From assembly GCA_027924645.1 (NCBI GenBank), contig BSBN01001017.1, positions 10,814,501-10,878,500 of the forward strand: a stretch of DNA of 64,000 nt, in the 5' to 3' direction. Positions 23,205 to 34,156 of this stretch are shown one piece after another; position 1 is the stretch's first letter; each line of letters starts with the position of its first letter. The translations under genes were made by a program, and so were the position numbers. Below the pieces are notes generated by a model, which was not told the DNA's origin, ran no database searches, and saw nothing but the letters and a program-made list of their open reading frames with translations. Origin of the DNA: Cunninghamia lanceolata. Lineage: Eukaryota > Streptophyta > Pinopsida > Cupressales > Cupressaceae.

Positions 23205-24610
23205 AGAAGACCCATTTGGTTCCAATCACATTCTTGTTTTTAGGTCTGGGAACAAGATCCCAAGTGTGGTTTTTCTCAATTTGCATCAGCTCTTCTTCCA
23301 TTGCTTTAGTCTAGTTTTCATCATTGCAAGCTTCATTCACTGTCTTAGGTTCAACCTTTGAAATCAAACAATACTCTTTTGAATCTTGAGCAATCCTTCT
23401 TGTTTGAACACCTTTGCTTTTATCACCTATGATCTGGTCTTCAGAGTGATTCAGTTTTACATACCTAGGAACTTTGGGAGTTTCTTGCACTTCTGATTCT
23501 TGAATATGTTCATTCAAACTTATCTCTTCTTCCTGATTTACCAAATCAGTCTGAATCTAAATTTTAGAGGGAGCTTGAACTTCTTGAACAAAAACATCAT
23601 TTTGATCATCTTCATCATATTCATAAAACCTTGAGGGTTTTTCAATACCTTCATCAACCTTCACATTTGTACTTTCAACAATCTTCCTTAATCTCTTGTT
23701 ATAACACCTATATGCTTTGCTTTGAGTAGAATAACCCAAGAAAATTCCTTCATCACTTCTAGCATCAACTTTTCCTAGATCTTCATCTCTTTTGATGTAA
23801 CATTTTCTGCCAAAGACTCTAAAATATCTCACAGTAGGAGTGATGCCAAACTAAAGTTCATAAGGAGTCTTACCAGTATTGCTTCTGATTTGTACTCGAT
23901 TGAGAATGTAGACTGTAGTGCTTACAGCTTCTCTCCAATAGATTTGAGGAACATTTTCTTCCATCATCATGGTTCTGGATGCTTCCTAGATGGTCCGGTT
24001 CTTTCTCTCCACTACTCCATTCTGCTGTGGAGTCCTAGGAGTAGACAACTATCTTTTTATTCCATGTTTCTCACAGAATTCTATGAACTCACCGGATGTG
24101 AATTCTCCACCTCTATCAGACCTTAGACATTTTAATTTTAATTCAGTTTCATTCTCTACCATAGCCTTGAATATTTTGAATTTCTCAAGAGATTCTGATT
24201 TCTCTTTCAGAAAAGTCACCCACATCATCCGGGAATGGTCATCAATTAGTAACATGAAGTATCTATCACCTTGCCCACTCCTGATTCTTGCCGGACCACA
24301 TAGATCAGTATGAACTAAGTCCAATAATCTGGTAGAGTATTGTTCCTTGCTTTTGAATGAGATTCTGCTTTGTTTACCCAACTGACATTCTTTGCAGAAA
24401 CTATTTGTAGGTTTCACCAATCTTGGAAGATCTCTTACAGCCTAAGAGTTGCTTATCTTGATGATATTATCAAAATTCACACGACACATTCTTCTATGCC
24501 ACAACCAACTCTTATCAATTTGAACAAATAGACAAATTTTACCAGTACTAACTAAGTGAAAGATATTACCTTTTGTTTGAGTACTGGATGCAATCTCTGT
24601 TCTGAAACTT
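23205..24610 (-). pseudogene. Element C integrase and linker, broken
   Basis: The frame is shared with RT. It contains SWLWHRRMCRVN (pre-integrase), FCKECQLGKQSR, catalytic Asp 1 in LVHTDLCGP, Asp 2 in CLRSDRGGEF, and PQQNGVVERKNRTI with the catalytic Glu, so the triad is readable. Stops interrupt it after HGIKR (about 24047), at EAS (about 23987), before FGITP (about 23854), after SKI (about 23556), at EN-TKA (about 23310) and at VF-NKL (about 23204). The linker EDQIIGDKSKGVQTRR is shared nearly word for word with A and E. Confidence 0.88.
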
Positions 24611-24665
24611 TAAAGATCTTGCACTTTCCATTTTTGAATCAAAGATCATAGCCTTTTTCCACTAA

Positions 24666-25964
24666 CTATCCAACACTGAGAAGATTGTGCTTCAGACCTT
24701 CAACATACAGTACATTACTAGTTTTGTTCTTTTCGTCAAAAGAAATGGTTCCTCTACCTCTGATTCTCCCAATAGAATTATCACCAAACTTCACCACTCC
24801 TCCTTCATACCTTTTCAAATCTATGAACTTATTTTTGTCACCTGTCATATGGTGAGAGCATCCATTGTCAATGACACAGTCATCCTTTTCTTCAACTTGA
24901 ACAGCTAGAGCTTTTTCAACATTTCTATGATTGACAGATTTAGAGGGTATTGGATCTTCTTCCTTGATGGAAATAAACACCCAGTCACTTCTGGATTTGT
25001 TTCCTATTTCTGATTCATCATCTATTACTCCTTCATTATCATCATCTTCATGAACATAGTAGCAATTCTTCTACAACCTTGATCTGTTAGGGTTTGGCCT
25101 TGAAAATCTTTCCGCACACTTTGAGGCAAAATGACCAATCTTGTTGCAGTTAAAACATTTAAAAGGTAATTTCCCTTCATACTTACCGGATCCTCTTGGC
25201 AGTCTTTTTGCAATAAGGGCTTCAAGTTGAGCAGCTTCTGCTTCATCTTCTTCCAGGTCTTTTCTTGCTTTCTCATACCATGATAGTTTCTCTGAGGAGT
25301 TCTCTCCCGGATCAAACTTTTGTTTTCCTTAAACAGAGGCACTAGCTTTGAATGCAGATTCAGTCTTGGGGGGGCATCTCCAAACTCAGTCAATTCAAAT
25401 GCAGCTAGTTTACCAACCAATTGATCTCTTGTGATACTTGAAATAGATCTAAATTCTTCAATAGTAGCAACCTTGTATTTGTAAGAATTAGGAGGGGATC
25501 TGAGAACTTTGCCAACAATCTCATCTTCATCCAAGACTCCAACAGCACATCTAATGCCACAAACAAGCTCATTTACTCTTGGCATAAATATAGTGATATT
25601 TTCATCTTCTCACATCTTCAAATTTTCCTTTTAGACTTTATAGCTTGGCACATTTAACATACTTGTCTCCTTCATGCAGAAGTTCTAGTTTTTTCCAAAT
25701 CTCAAAAGCAGTTTGTAGATTAACAACATTTGTCAGCTTTGAATTAGACAAGGCACTTAGAAGAGCTTCTTTAGTCCATAGATTGTTTTCAGCATCTTTG
25801 ATTTCATCTACGGATTTCAGACCATTCTGTGGAGGAGTATACTTCTTTGAAGCCATGATCTAATACTATATTCCCATACATTGCAAGTGACATTCCATGC
25901 GACTTTTCCAAAGAGTGAAATTGGTTCCATCAAACCTCAGGCTATCCTTCTTGTAGGACGACAT
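24666..25964 (-). pseudogene. Element C gag and protease, broken
   Basis: The ATG at 25964 opens MSSYKKDSLRFDGTNF, the copia gag start. Stops appear within 40 codons and a frameshift occurs near 25630. A second shift occurs near 25370, after EFGDAPP. The zinc knuckle CFNCNKIGHFASKC (about 25114-25155) is intact CCHC but in a third frame. The protease site reads CVIDNGCSHHMT near 24870. The catalytic D-S-G is D-N-G and the preceding Trp is Cys, so it is unlikely to cleave. The frame ends at a TAG right after LLSVG, where integrase should follow. Confidence 0.88.
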
Positions 25965-26005
25965 TCTGGATCTTCTCAAGCGGTTAAGCTCTTTTAGAGA
26001 AACTT

Positions 26006-26018
26006 GGCTCTGATACCA
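26006..26018 (-). promoter_or_regulatory. Primer-binding site of element C
   Basis: The minus strand reads TGGTATCAGAGCC, a perfect plant initiator-Met primer site, with a two-base gap to the LTR. Confidence 0.93.
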
Positions 26019-26020
26019 AT

Positions 26021-27397
26021 TGTTAGATTAAGGACATACAACTAGGAGGGGGGTGAATCAGTTGTCCAAAACTTTCTTCCAATTAATCACTCAAATTATC
26101 TTCTTAATTTAGCAGCATAATAATAAATCAATTGTGAAATGTAATGCAACAATTCAAGAGTAGAAACACATTAACACATATAACACCAAAATTTTGACGT
26201 GGAGAACCCAGTTAAGGGAAAAACCACAGGGTGACTAACCCAAGATTGTATTCTCTTTTAGAAGAATAGAAAGAACAAAATGGCACATGCCAATTAGGGC
26301 TCACTGCCTAAGCACACTGCTCACAAGAGGCCCACAACCTACATGAGACACACTGTCTACAAAATAATAAGTATTACATACTTGAACTGAAGAATAACAT
26401 CTTCACCATGCTTGAGTCAGTTCCATTTAAGCCCAACACTTATGCTCTGCTTTTTTGCTTTTCACCTCACTACCACCCTCTCATCTCCATTAGACACACT
26501 TTGAAATGACTTTAAAACTCCTTATTTATATAAGACATCGACTTAGGGATTATCATCCAAGTCGGCATACATTATAGAGCAAGTACATAAATATAACATG
26601 AATTATTACAAAAAGACTTCACGTAGATCAACACACTGTTGGCTACATAGATCTGAGACTTCAATCTTTCTTTGGGAACATGTCATTCTTCATAGGACAC
26701 CTTCTAGATCATCCGCATGATGTGTAACTCATCTGATCGGCCAGACTTAAGAAGAACATCATCATCTGGAAGTAAATCTTTAATTACGAGTTCAATCTTC
26801 AATGCGGACCATCAAAATGAACTGGACACAATCCAAAGACCTCCACAAGCTTGCCTGAGACATCAAGAACATCTATACTACTTCTACTTACTGAAATCAT
26901 TCTCTCCTTCATCCGGAACCTCAAGAACACAGTCTATCATCACTGTTATATTGGAATAGATTATTGTGGACCTCCAGACCATGAACCAATTGAGTTGTCA
27001 CTTCACATTGACTTCATAAACACTCTATCAAATCCGCAGAACAGGATATTGAATTTTTGAATCTCGCCAGACCTATCTATATCACTCTGTTACCTCTGAA
27101 TATCTACCAGAAATGGTTTTACTAAAGTGGCCATAACTTCTTTAGATCTTCATGCGGACCTCTGAGATCTTTACTGAAACATCTCAAGACACATATATAC
27201 AAACCCTTTGAAGTGCACCCTCTGATCTTCATCTTAACTAGGATCTTTACCTCACTGTCTTTACTGTTCTTCTCTGTTTCTGATTAGGACTAATTTTCTC
27301 AATATCATCAGCATACAGCTCATCCAATCCTTATCATCAATGTAATAGGAGTATGTTGACATCAATGACAACACCGGTTAGGCTCATACTTGAAACA
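26021..27397 (-). repeat. 5' LTR of element C
   Basis: It begins TGTTAGATTAAGG and ends ACTTGAAACA, followed by GATCT. The TATA box TATATAAATAA is on the minus strand at 26522-26532 and would drive the element. Confidence 0.95.
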
Positions 27398-27419
27398 GAT
27401 CTGAGATAGAAAAGGAATT

Positions 27420-28831
27420 TGATGCGGAGCCATCCACACTAAAACCTTGACATACAGCATGTATGTCCGCAACCCTTCATCATCATCATCATATTTCCCT
27501 TAACACTGTCAGCATCATCATATTTTCTCTGCCGACCGATATCCTCCTGCAGACAAACCTTCGACCTTTCGCCTGTCAGCAGCATCATCATATCCGGCTC
27601 TCGACAGCATCATCACATTCGGCAAGCGCAATCATCCTCCTGACAATCACTGTTCATCTTACCGCCAACCTCTTTCTTCATCATCATGATGTTCAACATC
27701 ATGTTCATCAGCAGGATATAGAACATCCGATTCCTCCCATATATCCTGATGACGACAACCTCATGCACCTTTCCTTCGATGCTTACGTCACCCTGATATC
27801 CTGATGACGATTATCCTGATGACAATGACGTCACATACAGCTCCTTCAATATCCTGCTGTCCCGATATCCTGATGACGATTATCCTGATGACGATGACGT
27901 CACATGCAGTTCCTTCAATATCCTGCTGTCAGCCAAACTTAACATTATCGGCCCGCGATGGTTTTATCAACCCGATCTTCTACCTTATGTCGATACGCTC
28001 CTCCTCAGCAACACCTGATGATGATCACCCCGAAACACATTCACCTTATGCAAACGATTACATCATGCTCACCTCCACTTACTCGGATGACACCCGAAGT
28101 AACTGCAGGATATACACAAAAATATCCTGATGATGCCGTTGTGATGAATTTCCAACCTTAGCAAATTTTGATCCGCCGAACCTCCTGAGGTGACCCGATC
28201 TGCTTCCTGGACAACTTTCCAGACTCTAACAACCAGCACGACCTAGCACATACCCATGCTAGGGTCCTCAACACCTCTTGATTGCGATCCTGCAAACATG
28301 CACATGAACAAATAGAAGATGCAAACTAAGTCCTAAACTACTGTACATAGCCATTCCACCGATTCGACGAATCAACCGGTGGAATGGATCAGCGAATCCA
28401 TGAAACCACCAAAACAGCAAATCGATCACACAATGGAATCCAAAACAGAGAATTGACACAACAGGATCTCTTTATTGATTTCAAAAGATGCAAATACAAT
28501 ATTCAGTCTCTCCCTCTATCTCACTCTCTGCAAAGTCTGATCGATGATCGATGATATCCAATACCAACCGATCCTCATGCATAAATAGGATTTCCTGCGA
28601 GTACTACCACTCGATTCCCAGCGGCTGGGAGCTTCCAAGCAGCTGGGAGGATCCAACCGGACATACAGCATAACAGCTGTGCTAACAACCTACCTAAAAA
28701 TAGTAAAGTATGGTCAACATGACCTTATTACATGCATTGGTCTTATCAGACCTTCTTGGAAACATTAACCAGACCTAAAACAAACTAACTGCCTCATGGA
28801 GGCCAGCTGTCAGGTAGGTGCTCCTGCACCG
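27420..28831 (-). repeat. 3' LTR of element D
   Basis: It begins TGATGCGGAG on the plus strand. It contains (CAT)n near 27478, two 69-bp units each with TGACGTCA (27826-27833 and 27895-27902), and an 18-bp extra unit at 28631-28648. On the minus strand it has TATTTAT at 28581-28587 and AATAAA at 28471-28476. Confidence 0.94.
28581..28587 (-). promoter_or_regulatory. Candidate TATA box and R region of the D LTR
   Basis: TATTTATG on the minus strand is followed about 30-80 bases downstream by a GAGAGTGAGATAGAGGGAGA tract and AATAAA at 28471-28476. This is the usual order of promoter, start and poly-A signal in plant LTRs. The same set is in the 5' LTR (TATA at 32262-32269, AATAAA at 32153-32158). 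U3 would then be only about 280 bp and U5 about 1 kb. Confidence 0.6.
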
Positions 28832-30977
28832 TACTCCCCAACAGAAAAGAACTCATGTCCCATGAGTTTGGTTGTGGAAGTCCTCCACCTTTACACTTGG
28901 TCATGTCAGTGTTCTGACCTGTTCCAGCTTTGTCCTCTGCTGTCTCTTGGCTGCTCCAAGACTTCTGAACTGTAACTTGCCTTGTTGCAAGTAAATCCTC
29001 ATGCCTGTCAATGTAGGCCCTTCTCTCACATACCTTGTGTTTGTCAGGTTGTCTGACCAGAACCTCTGTCTGAACTGCCTCTTGAACTTCTGCAATGTTC
29101 AACTCTGTCTTTCTTTCAACCTTTATAGGACAAACAATAGTCCCAACTATGACAACATCCTTGTCATTCCTCTCAACTGGTTGCTGTTTGCAAACCTGTT
29201 TCTGCACCTGCTGCTGACCTCTGTCAGTCAAAACTGAAGCTTTCTTCAACCTGGTGTCCTTAACAACTCCTTTCCCTGCAGTGTCCTCAACTGCCTTTAT
29301 GCCTGCTCCTATAGGCATCTACACAAACTCCTTCTTTCCCACTAAAATGATTTTGGCTGCCCCCTGTGCTGCAGCATTTGCCTACAATGGCATCAACATA
29401 ATAGTCTTCCCATCTTTCTTGATGGTGTAGGTATTAGCATACCCATCATACAGTACTCTCCTATCGAATTGCCATGGTCTACCCAACAGTAGGTGACAAC
29501 ATTCCATGGGCAAAATGTCACACAAAACTCTATCATGATATGCTCCAATCTGAAAATCAACATATGCCTGTTCATAGACAAAAAGTGATTGACTATCACT
29601 CACCCAAGATGCCTTGTAAGGGTGATGGTGTGGAATCCTTTCCAAATGCAGTTTATCCACCATTTCCTGAGATATCATGTTGTTTGTTGAACCAGTATCA
29701 ATGACAACCTTACATACTTTACCTTTGCTCTTGCATGTGGTCTTGAAAAGAGCTCTTCTTTGCATCATATCCTTTGATGCCTGCAAACTAATTCTCCTTA
29801 GCATCAATGCTTCTCCCTCCTCAGGATATCCATAACCGTCAGGAACTCTATCTCCTTGATAAGTGTTTGAACTTTGCACAATTTGCTCTACTTTCTCTTC
29901 TTGCACAAGTTGTACTCTCTTGTCATTCGTTCTATCATTTCTGGATGATGAACCTTTGCTTTCTGGACATTTGAAAAATGGACGACCAAACTCACCACAG
30001 GTGTAACACTTTCCTGAAAATGTAGTAGAACCTCTACCACTTCCAAATCTGCCTTTATTACCTTTCCATCCACCTCTGAAATCAGACTGTCCCTGTCCTT
30101 TACCAGTGTCTTCTTGACCCTCATTGTTTTGCCTTGTTGTAGGGGCTGCTCCTCTTCCCCTCATATTCTTGCCTCTTCCTCTCATGGACTTATCTTGTCC
30201 CCTATTCATCTTTTCTTCAATCCTGATTGCCATTTGATAACAATCCTCCACACTCTTAGGGTTAGCTAAAACTAACTCATCCTATATGTTCAATCTCAAA
30301 CCAGCCAAGTACCTAGCCACCTTTTCTACCTCATTCTCATGATGACCAGATCTCATACTCAACTTATAAAACTCCTCAGTATATGCCTTCACATCCATTT
30401 CCTTCTGCCTTAAAAATTGCAGCTTCTTAAACATCTGAATTTCATAATCCTTAGGCAAGAATTTACCTTTGATCCTTACTACCATTTTATCCCATGAAGT
30501 GATCTTTGACTTCCCTTGTTTCCTTCTCTCGGATTGTACATAATCCCACCAAACCAAAGCATGACCTCCTAACTTGGTCTTTGCAATCTTTACCTTCTGA
30601 TCCTCAGCAACATCTTCACATTCAAAGTGATTATCAAGTGCAGCAATCCAATCCAGCAACTCATCTTCATTCAAACTTCCATTATACTTGGAAACATCAA
30701 CCTTTACCTTAGGTTTATCACTCTGCACTGCCTTTAATAGTTTTACAAATCTCTGGTCTTCAGCATCCAGATCTTCAGCTACCTCTTCATACTCTTCAAC
30801 AGTATCTTCATCTTCTTCAGACTCACTGTCATCCACTTCCCTCTTTTTGTTCTTTTCCAGGGCTACAAGCCTGGCTTGAAGTGCTTCAGCAAGCTCCTTC
30901 ATCTTCCTCATCTCTCTGGCATGTTTTTCCTTCATCTCTTGCAATTCCCTTGCAGTACCACTACCTTTCGGAGGCAT
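28794..30977 (-). pseudogene. Element D gag-protease polyprotein, one frame with three TAG codons
   Basis: The ATG at 30977 opens MPPKGSGTARELQEMKEK, a coiled-coil-like charged N-terminus with an acidic SESEEDEDTVEEYEE stretch. The Retrotrans_gag domain follows (LVWWDYVQSERRKQGKSKI, KGKFLPKDYEIQMFKKLQ, YLAGLRLNI). A Gly/Arg-rich region precedes a knuckle CYTCGEFGRPFFKC whose His is Arg. The protease core VVIDTGSTNNMIS (about 29700) is intact D-T-G, with CHLLLGRPWQFDR downstream. Where RT should begin there is instead about 190 codons of Gln/Lys/Val-rich spacer. The frame is unbroken for 728 codons except TAG at 30282-30284, 29382-29384 and 29319-29321, all explicable as CAG to TAG. The final codons and the stop at 28794 lie inside the 3' LTR. 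Confidence 0.85.
28832..28868 (-). promoter_or_regulatory. Polypurine tract of D with adjacent hairpin
   Basis: The minus strand reads CTGTTGGGGAGTA against the LTR. Arms AACTCATG and CATGAGTT (28850-28857 and 28861-28868) form a perfect 8-bp hairpin with a 3-base loop just upstream of the tract. Confidence 0.7.
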
Positions 30978-31086
30978 TTTGTCAACCTCTCACTTCTCTA
31001 CCTCTGTCCTTTCAGTGACAGAATCAACTCTACCTCTGCCCTTTCGGTGACAGAATCAACACACAACAGCCCAGACCTTTTGCTGA

Positions 31087-31098
31087 GCTCTGATACCA
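31087..31098 (-). promoter_or_regulatory. Primer-binding site of element D
   Basis: A perfect TGGTATCAGAGC lies on the minus strand, three bases inside the 5' LTR. It is the same tRNA primer as the copia elements, though the gag is gypsy-type. Confidence 0.92.
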
Positions 31099-31101
31099 CT
31101 A

Positions 31102-32495
31102 TGATGCAGAGGCATCGACACTAAAACCTTGACATACAGCATGTATGTCTGCAACCCTTCATCATCATCATCATATTTCCCTTAACACTGTCAGCATCAT
31201 CATATTTTCTCTGCCGACCGATATCCTCCTGCAGACAAACCTTTGACCTTTCGCCTGTCAGCAGCATCATCATATCCGGCTCTCGGCAGCATCATCACAT
31301 TCAGCAAGCGCAATCATCCTCCTGACGATCACTGTTCATCTTACCGCCAACCTCTTTCTTCATCATCATGATGTTCAACATCATGTTCATCAGCAGGATA
31401 TAGAACATCCAGTTCCTCCCATATATCCTGATGACGACAACCTCATGCACCTTTCCTTCGATGCTTACGTCACCCCGATATCCTGATGATGATTATCCTG
31501 ATGACGATGACGTCACATGCAGCTCCTTCAATATCCTGCTGTCCCGATATCCTGATGACGATTATCCTGATGATGATGACGTCACATGCAGTTCCTTCAA
31601 TATCCTGCTGTCGGCCAAACTTAACATTATCGGCCTGCGATGGTTTTATCAACCCGATCTTCTACCTTATGCCGATACGCTCCTCCTCGGCAACACCTGA
31701 TGATGATCACCCCGAAACACATTCACCTTATGTAAACGATTGCATCATGCTCACCTCCACTTACTCGGATGACACCTGAAGTAACTGCAGGATATACACA
31801 AAAATATCCTGATGATGCCGTTGTGACGAATTTCCAACCTTAGCAAATTTTGATCCACCGAACCTCCTGAGGTGACCCGATCCGCTTCCTGGACAACTTT
31901 CCAGACTCTATCAACCAGCATGACCTAGCACATACCCATGCTAGGGTCCTCAACACCTCTTGATTGCGATCCTGCAAACATGCACATGAACAAACAGAAG
32001 ATGCAAACTAAGTCCTAAACTACTGTACATAGCCATTCCATCGATTCGACGAATCAACCGGTGGAATGGATCAGCGAATCCATGAAACCACCAAAACAGC
32101 AAATCGATCACACAATGGAATCCAAAACAGAGAATTGACACAACAGGATCTCTTTATTGATTTCAAAAGATGCAAATACAATATTCAGTCTCTCCCTCTG
32201 TCTCACTCTCTGCAAAGTCTGATTGATGATCGATGATATCCAATACCAACCGATCCTCATGCATAAATAGGATTTCCTGCGAGTACTACCACTCGATTCC
32301 CAACGGCTGGGAGGATCCAACCGGACATACAGCATAATAGCTGTGCTAACAACCTACCTAAAAATAGTAAAGTATGGTCAACATGACCTTATTACATGCA
32401 TTGGTCTTATCAGACCTTCTTGGAAACATTAACCAGACCTAAAACAAACTAACTGCCTCATGGAGGCCAGCTGTCAGGTAGGTGCTCCTGCACCA
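31102..32495 (-). repeat. 5' LTR of element D
   Basis: It begins TGATGCAGAGG and ends CTCCTGCACCA, followed by GAATT. TGACGTCA occurs at 31508-31515 and 31577-31584 in the 69-bp tandem units. It lacks the 18-bp duplication of the 3' LTR. Confidence 0.94.
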
Positions 32496-32500
32496 GAATT

Positions 32501-33591
32501 AGTTGCTTCAATGACATAATAAAGGGTGGTAATTTGATAGATTGGAAAGTTTTGAAAGTGACTTTTAACAATTGAAAAACCCAAAAGAAAACCTATAATG
32601 TTTTGCAGAAATCTCTCTATAAGATTTAGTGGCTTGTGTCTCTTAAATTCAATACTAGAATTTATAATTATTTGAAATGGAATGATGGTTCTTTGATTTG
32701 TTAAGGTGGTTCAAAAAAGATCTATAATCTCATTACTAACTCCTTGGAACATAGTAATTTTGTTAACAAGTATTGGTCTGTTGATTTGAGTCCTCTTCAA
32801 TGGTCTAAAGTATTCCTTTGATGTTGGTCCAATGTGCTAGAACCAAAAAAATCTTATTTTAGGTGGTTTCTCTTGTTAAATAGGTTGGCTATTGGTAATG
32901 TTTGTTTTAAGTCTGATCCAAGTAAGTCTATGCGTAGTTTTTCTCTCAAGTTGAGTCTACTAAACATCTTTTCTTTGAGTGTGAGTTTGCTAAATTTATA
33001 TGATCTTTATTTCCCTCTGATCTTAAAGGTTGGGAGCCTAAGAATATCTTTACTTGGCAGGAGATTCTATTTGGTTATGTTATGGGCCTAGACAAAGTTG
33101 CTAGTTCAATTTTTTGTTAATTCTATCTCCTGAAGTCTTGTGGACCCTGTGGAAACTCAGAAATGAATATTGCTTTTAGGGGGAGGAGAAGAGTGCTTAC
33201 TGAGTCTTGTAAAAGACTCACTATCTGTCATGTTGTTGTGCAGGTGCAGATGGCCTTAGAGATCTCTAAAGAGAATCTCCTAGAACTAATTGATGGTGGC
33301 CAAACTATCCTAAAAATATCTAAGATTATTATGGCCATTTTCTAGCCACATGATACAAGAGCCATGGATGACAAGCTGGTAAAATAGTACATGTGGTTTT
33401 AGGAAAGATATAACCAAAACTTTACATTTGACAAGTTTCTTGAGGATATGGGGATGAAGGAACCTACCCTACCAGCTGAGGCTAACCTTGAGGTTGTCAG
33501 AGACAATGAAATCATCTTAGACATTGATCCACCCATTGGTACTCTTGGTTCAATTAACAAGTATAATGAAAGTTGTAACTTGAAGTATTAG
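32501..33591 (+). pseudogene. LINE ORF2 C-terminus with zf-RVT domain, decayed
   Basis: Reading resumes in the frame broken by C and D. The LINE text across both sites is KPLALLQGCSTKI-stop-DRKGI, then SCFNDIIKGGNLIDWK from 32501. The zinc-binding RT domain is visible as FRWFLLLNRLAIGN (about 32860) and KHLFFECEFAKF (about 32962), followed by LWTLWKLRNEYCF (about 33140), the typical plant LINE C-terminal pattern. The frame then reads LEISKENLLELIDGG and, after a stop, FDKFLEDMGMKEPTL. It ends at TAG 33589-33591. Several internal stops are present. Confidence 0.85.
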
Positions 33592-34147
33592 TTGTTATTT
33601 GCTCCTTTTGGCTATTGGATTTCATACATACTATCATACCTGGCCTAGATATGTGTTATAAGTTAACATGCTTGTTCAGAGTTCACTCATTTCGGTACCA
33701 GTCAGTTGAAGACTTGCATTTTTTTTATATACAATGAATTTTACAGTTTATGTTACAAGCTTCTCATGTAATGATGTGGTATAGTACATATCTACAATGT
33801 GACATGTATAAGCAGGTGGATGCCAATCTTATCTATTGCATAAGAGCTCCTTTTGGATGTGATAGTTCATAGTGGGGCAGTAGACTCCTCTACCAGTTGG
33901 GTTGTGCCTACAATGTCTTATGATATGATGATCTTGCAGAAATGTTGAAGATAGTGGTGATATATGTTTTGTGCTCCTATGAATGTATTTTGTTGTTAAT
34001 CATATGGTTCAACAGACATGTTGATCTTTATTTATCCTTTTGGTTGTAATTGGGATATGGATACGACTTTGAAATGTTATAGCCTGGAGGGCTGAACTCA
34101 TACTATACTCATAACATTAATAGTAATCTATAATCAATTAAAAAAAA
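33592..34147 (+). other. LINE 3' untranslated region and A tail
   Basis: About 550 bp without coding signal end in eight A at 34140-34147. The following TTGAGTTTT is the candidate duplication shared with 10129-10137. Confidence 0.65.
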
Positions 34148-34156
34148 TTGAGTTTT

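Larger units (their letters stand above)
20116..27397 (-). mobile_element. Element C: complete Ty1/copia retrotransposon with intact RT frame
   Basis: The LTRs are 20116-21493 (1378 bp) and 26021-27397 (1377 bp), about 95% identical over the first 345 bp by eye. The duplication GATCT is exact at 20111-20115 and 27398-27402. The minus-strand order is primer site, gag, protease, integrase, RT, RNase H, polypurine tract. It belongs with A and E. RT-RNase H is fully open, but gag has frameshifts and the protease active site is changed, so the element needs help or is dead. Confidence 0.96.
27420..32495 (-). mobile_element. Element D: gypsy-type gag-protease LTR element lacking RT
   Basis: The LTRs are 27420-28831 (1412 bp) and 31102-32495 (1394 bp). 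They differ in length only by one 18-bp duplication, and by eye about 2% in sequence, the lowest in the window. The duplication GAATT is exact at 27415-27419 and 32496-32500. The 2.27-kb interior has an initiator-Met primer site, one gag-protease frame and a polypurine tract, but no RT, RNase H or integrase. This is the layout of non-autonomous TR-GAG/LARD-like elements that depend on an autonomous relative. The gag and D-T-G protease wording is Ty3/gypsy. Confidence 0.93.
10138..34147 (+). mobile_element. L1-type LINE, about 6.6 kb, split by elements B, C and D
   Basis: The four pieces are 10138-11935, 17008-20115, 27403-27419 and 32501-34147. They join in order once B, C and D and one copy of each duplication are removed. 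The piece carries ORF1 (DUF4283-like, zinc knuckle), ORF2 (endonuclease, RT, zf-RVT) and a 3' tail of eight A at 34140-34147. TTGAGTTTT directly follows the tail (34148-34156) and recurs at 10129-10137, a candidate 9-bp target duplication that would place the 5' end at 10138. The summed length fits a full plant L1. Many stops and frameshifts show it is old and inactive. The 5' end depends on the 9-bp match and is less certain than the rest. Confidence 0.85.

Noticed and set aside
28268..28459. 63-codon minus-strand frame conserved in both LTRs of D.
   Set aside because: Conservation follows from the LTRs being near-identical copies. There is no independent sign of translation. It is mentioned only in connection with the long U5.
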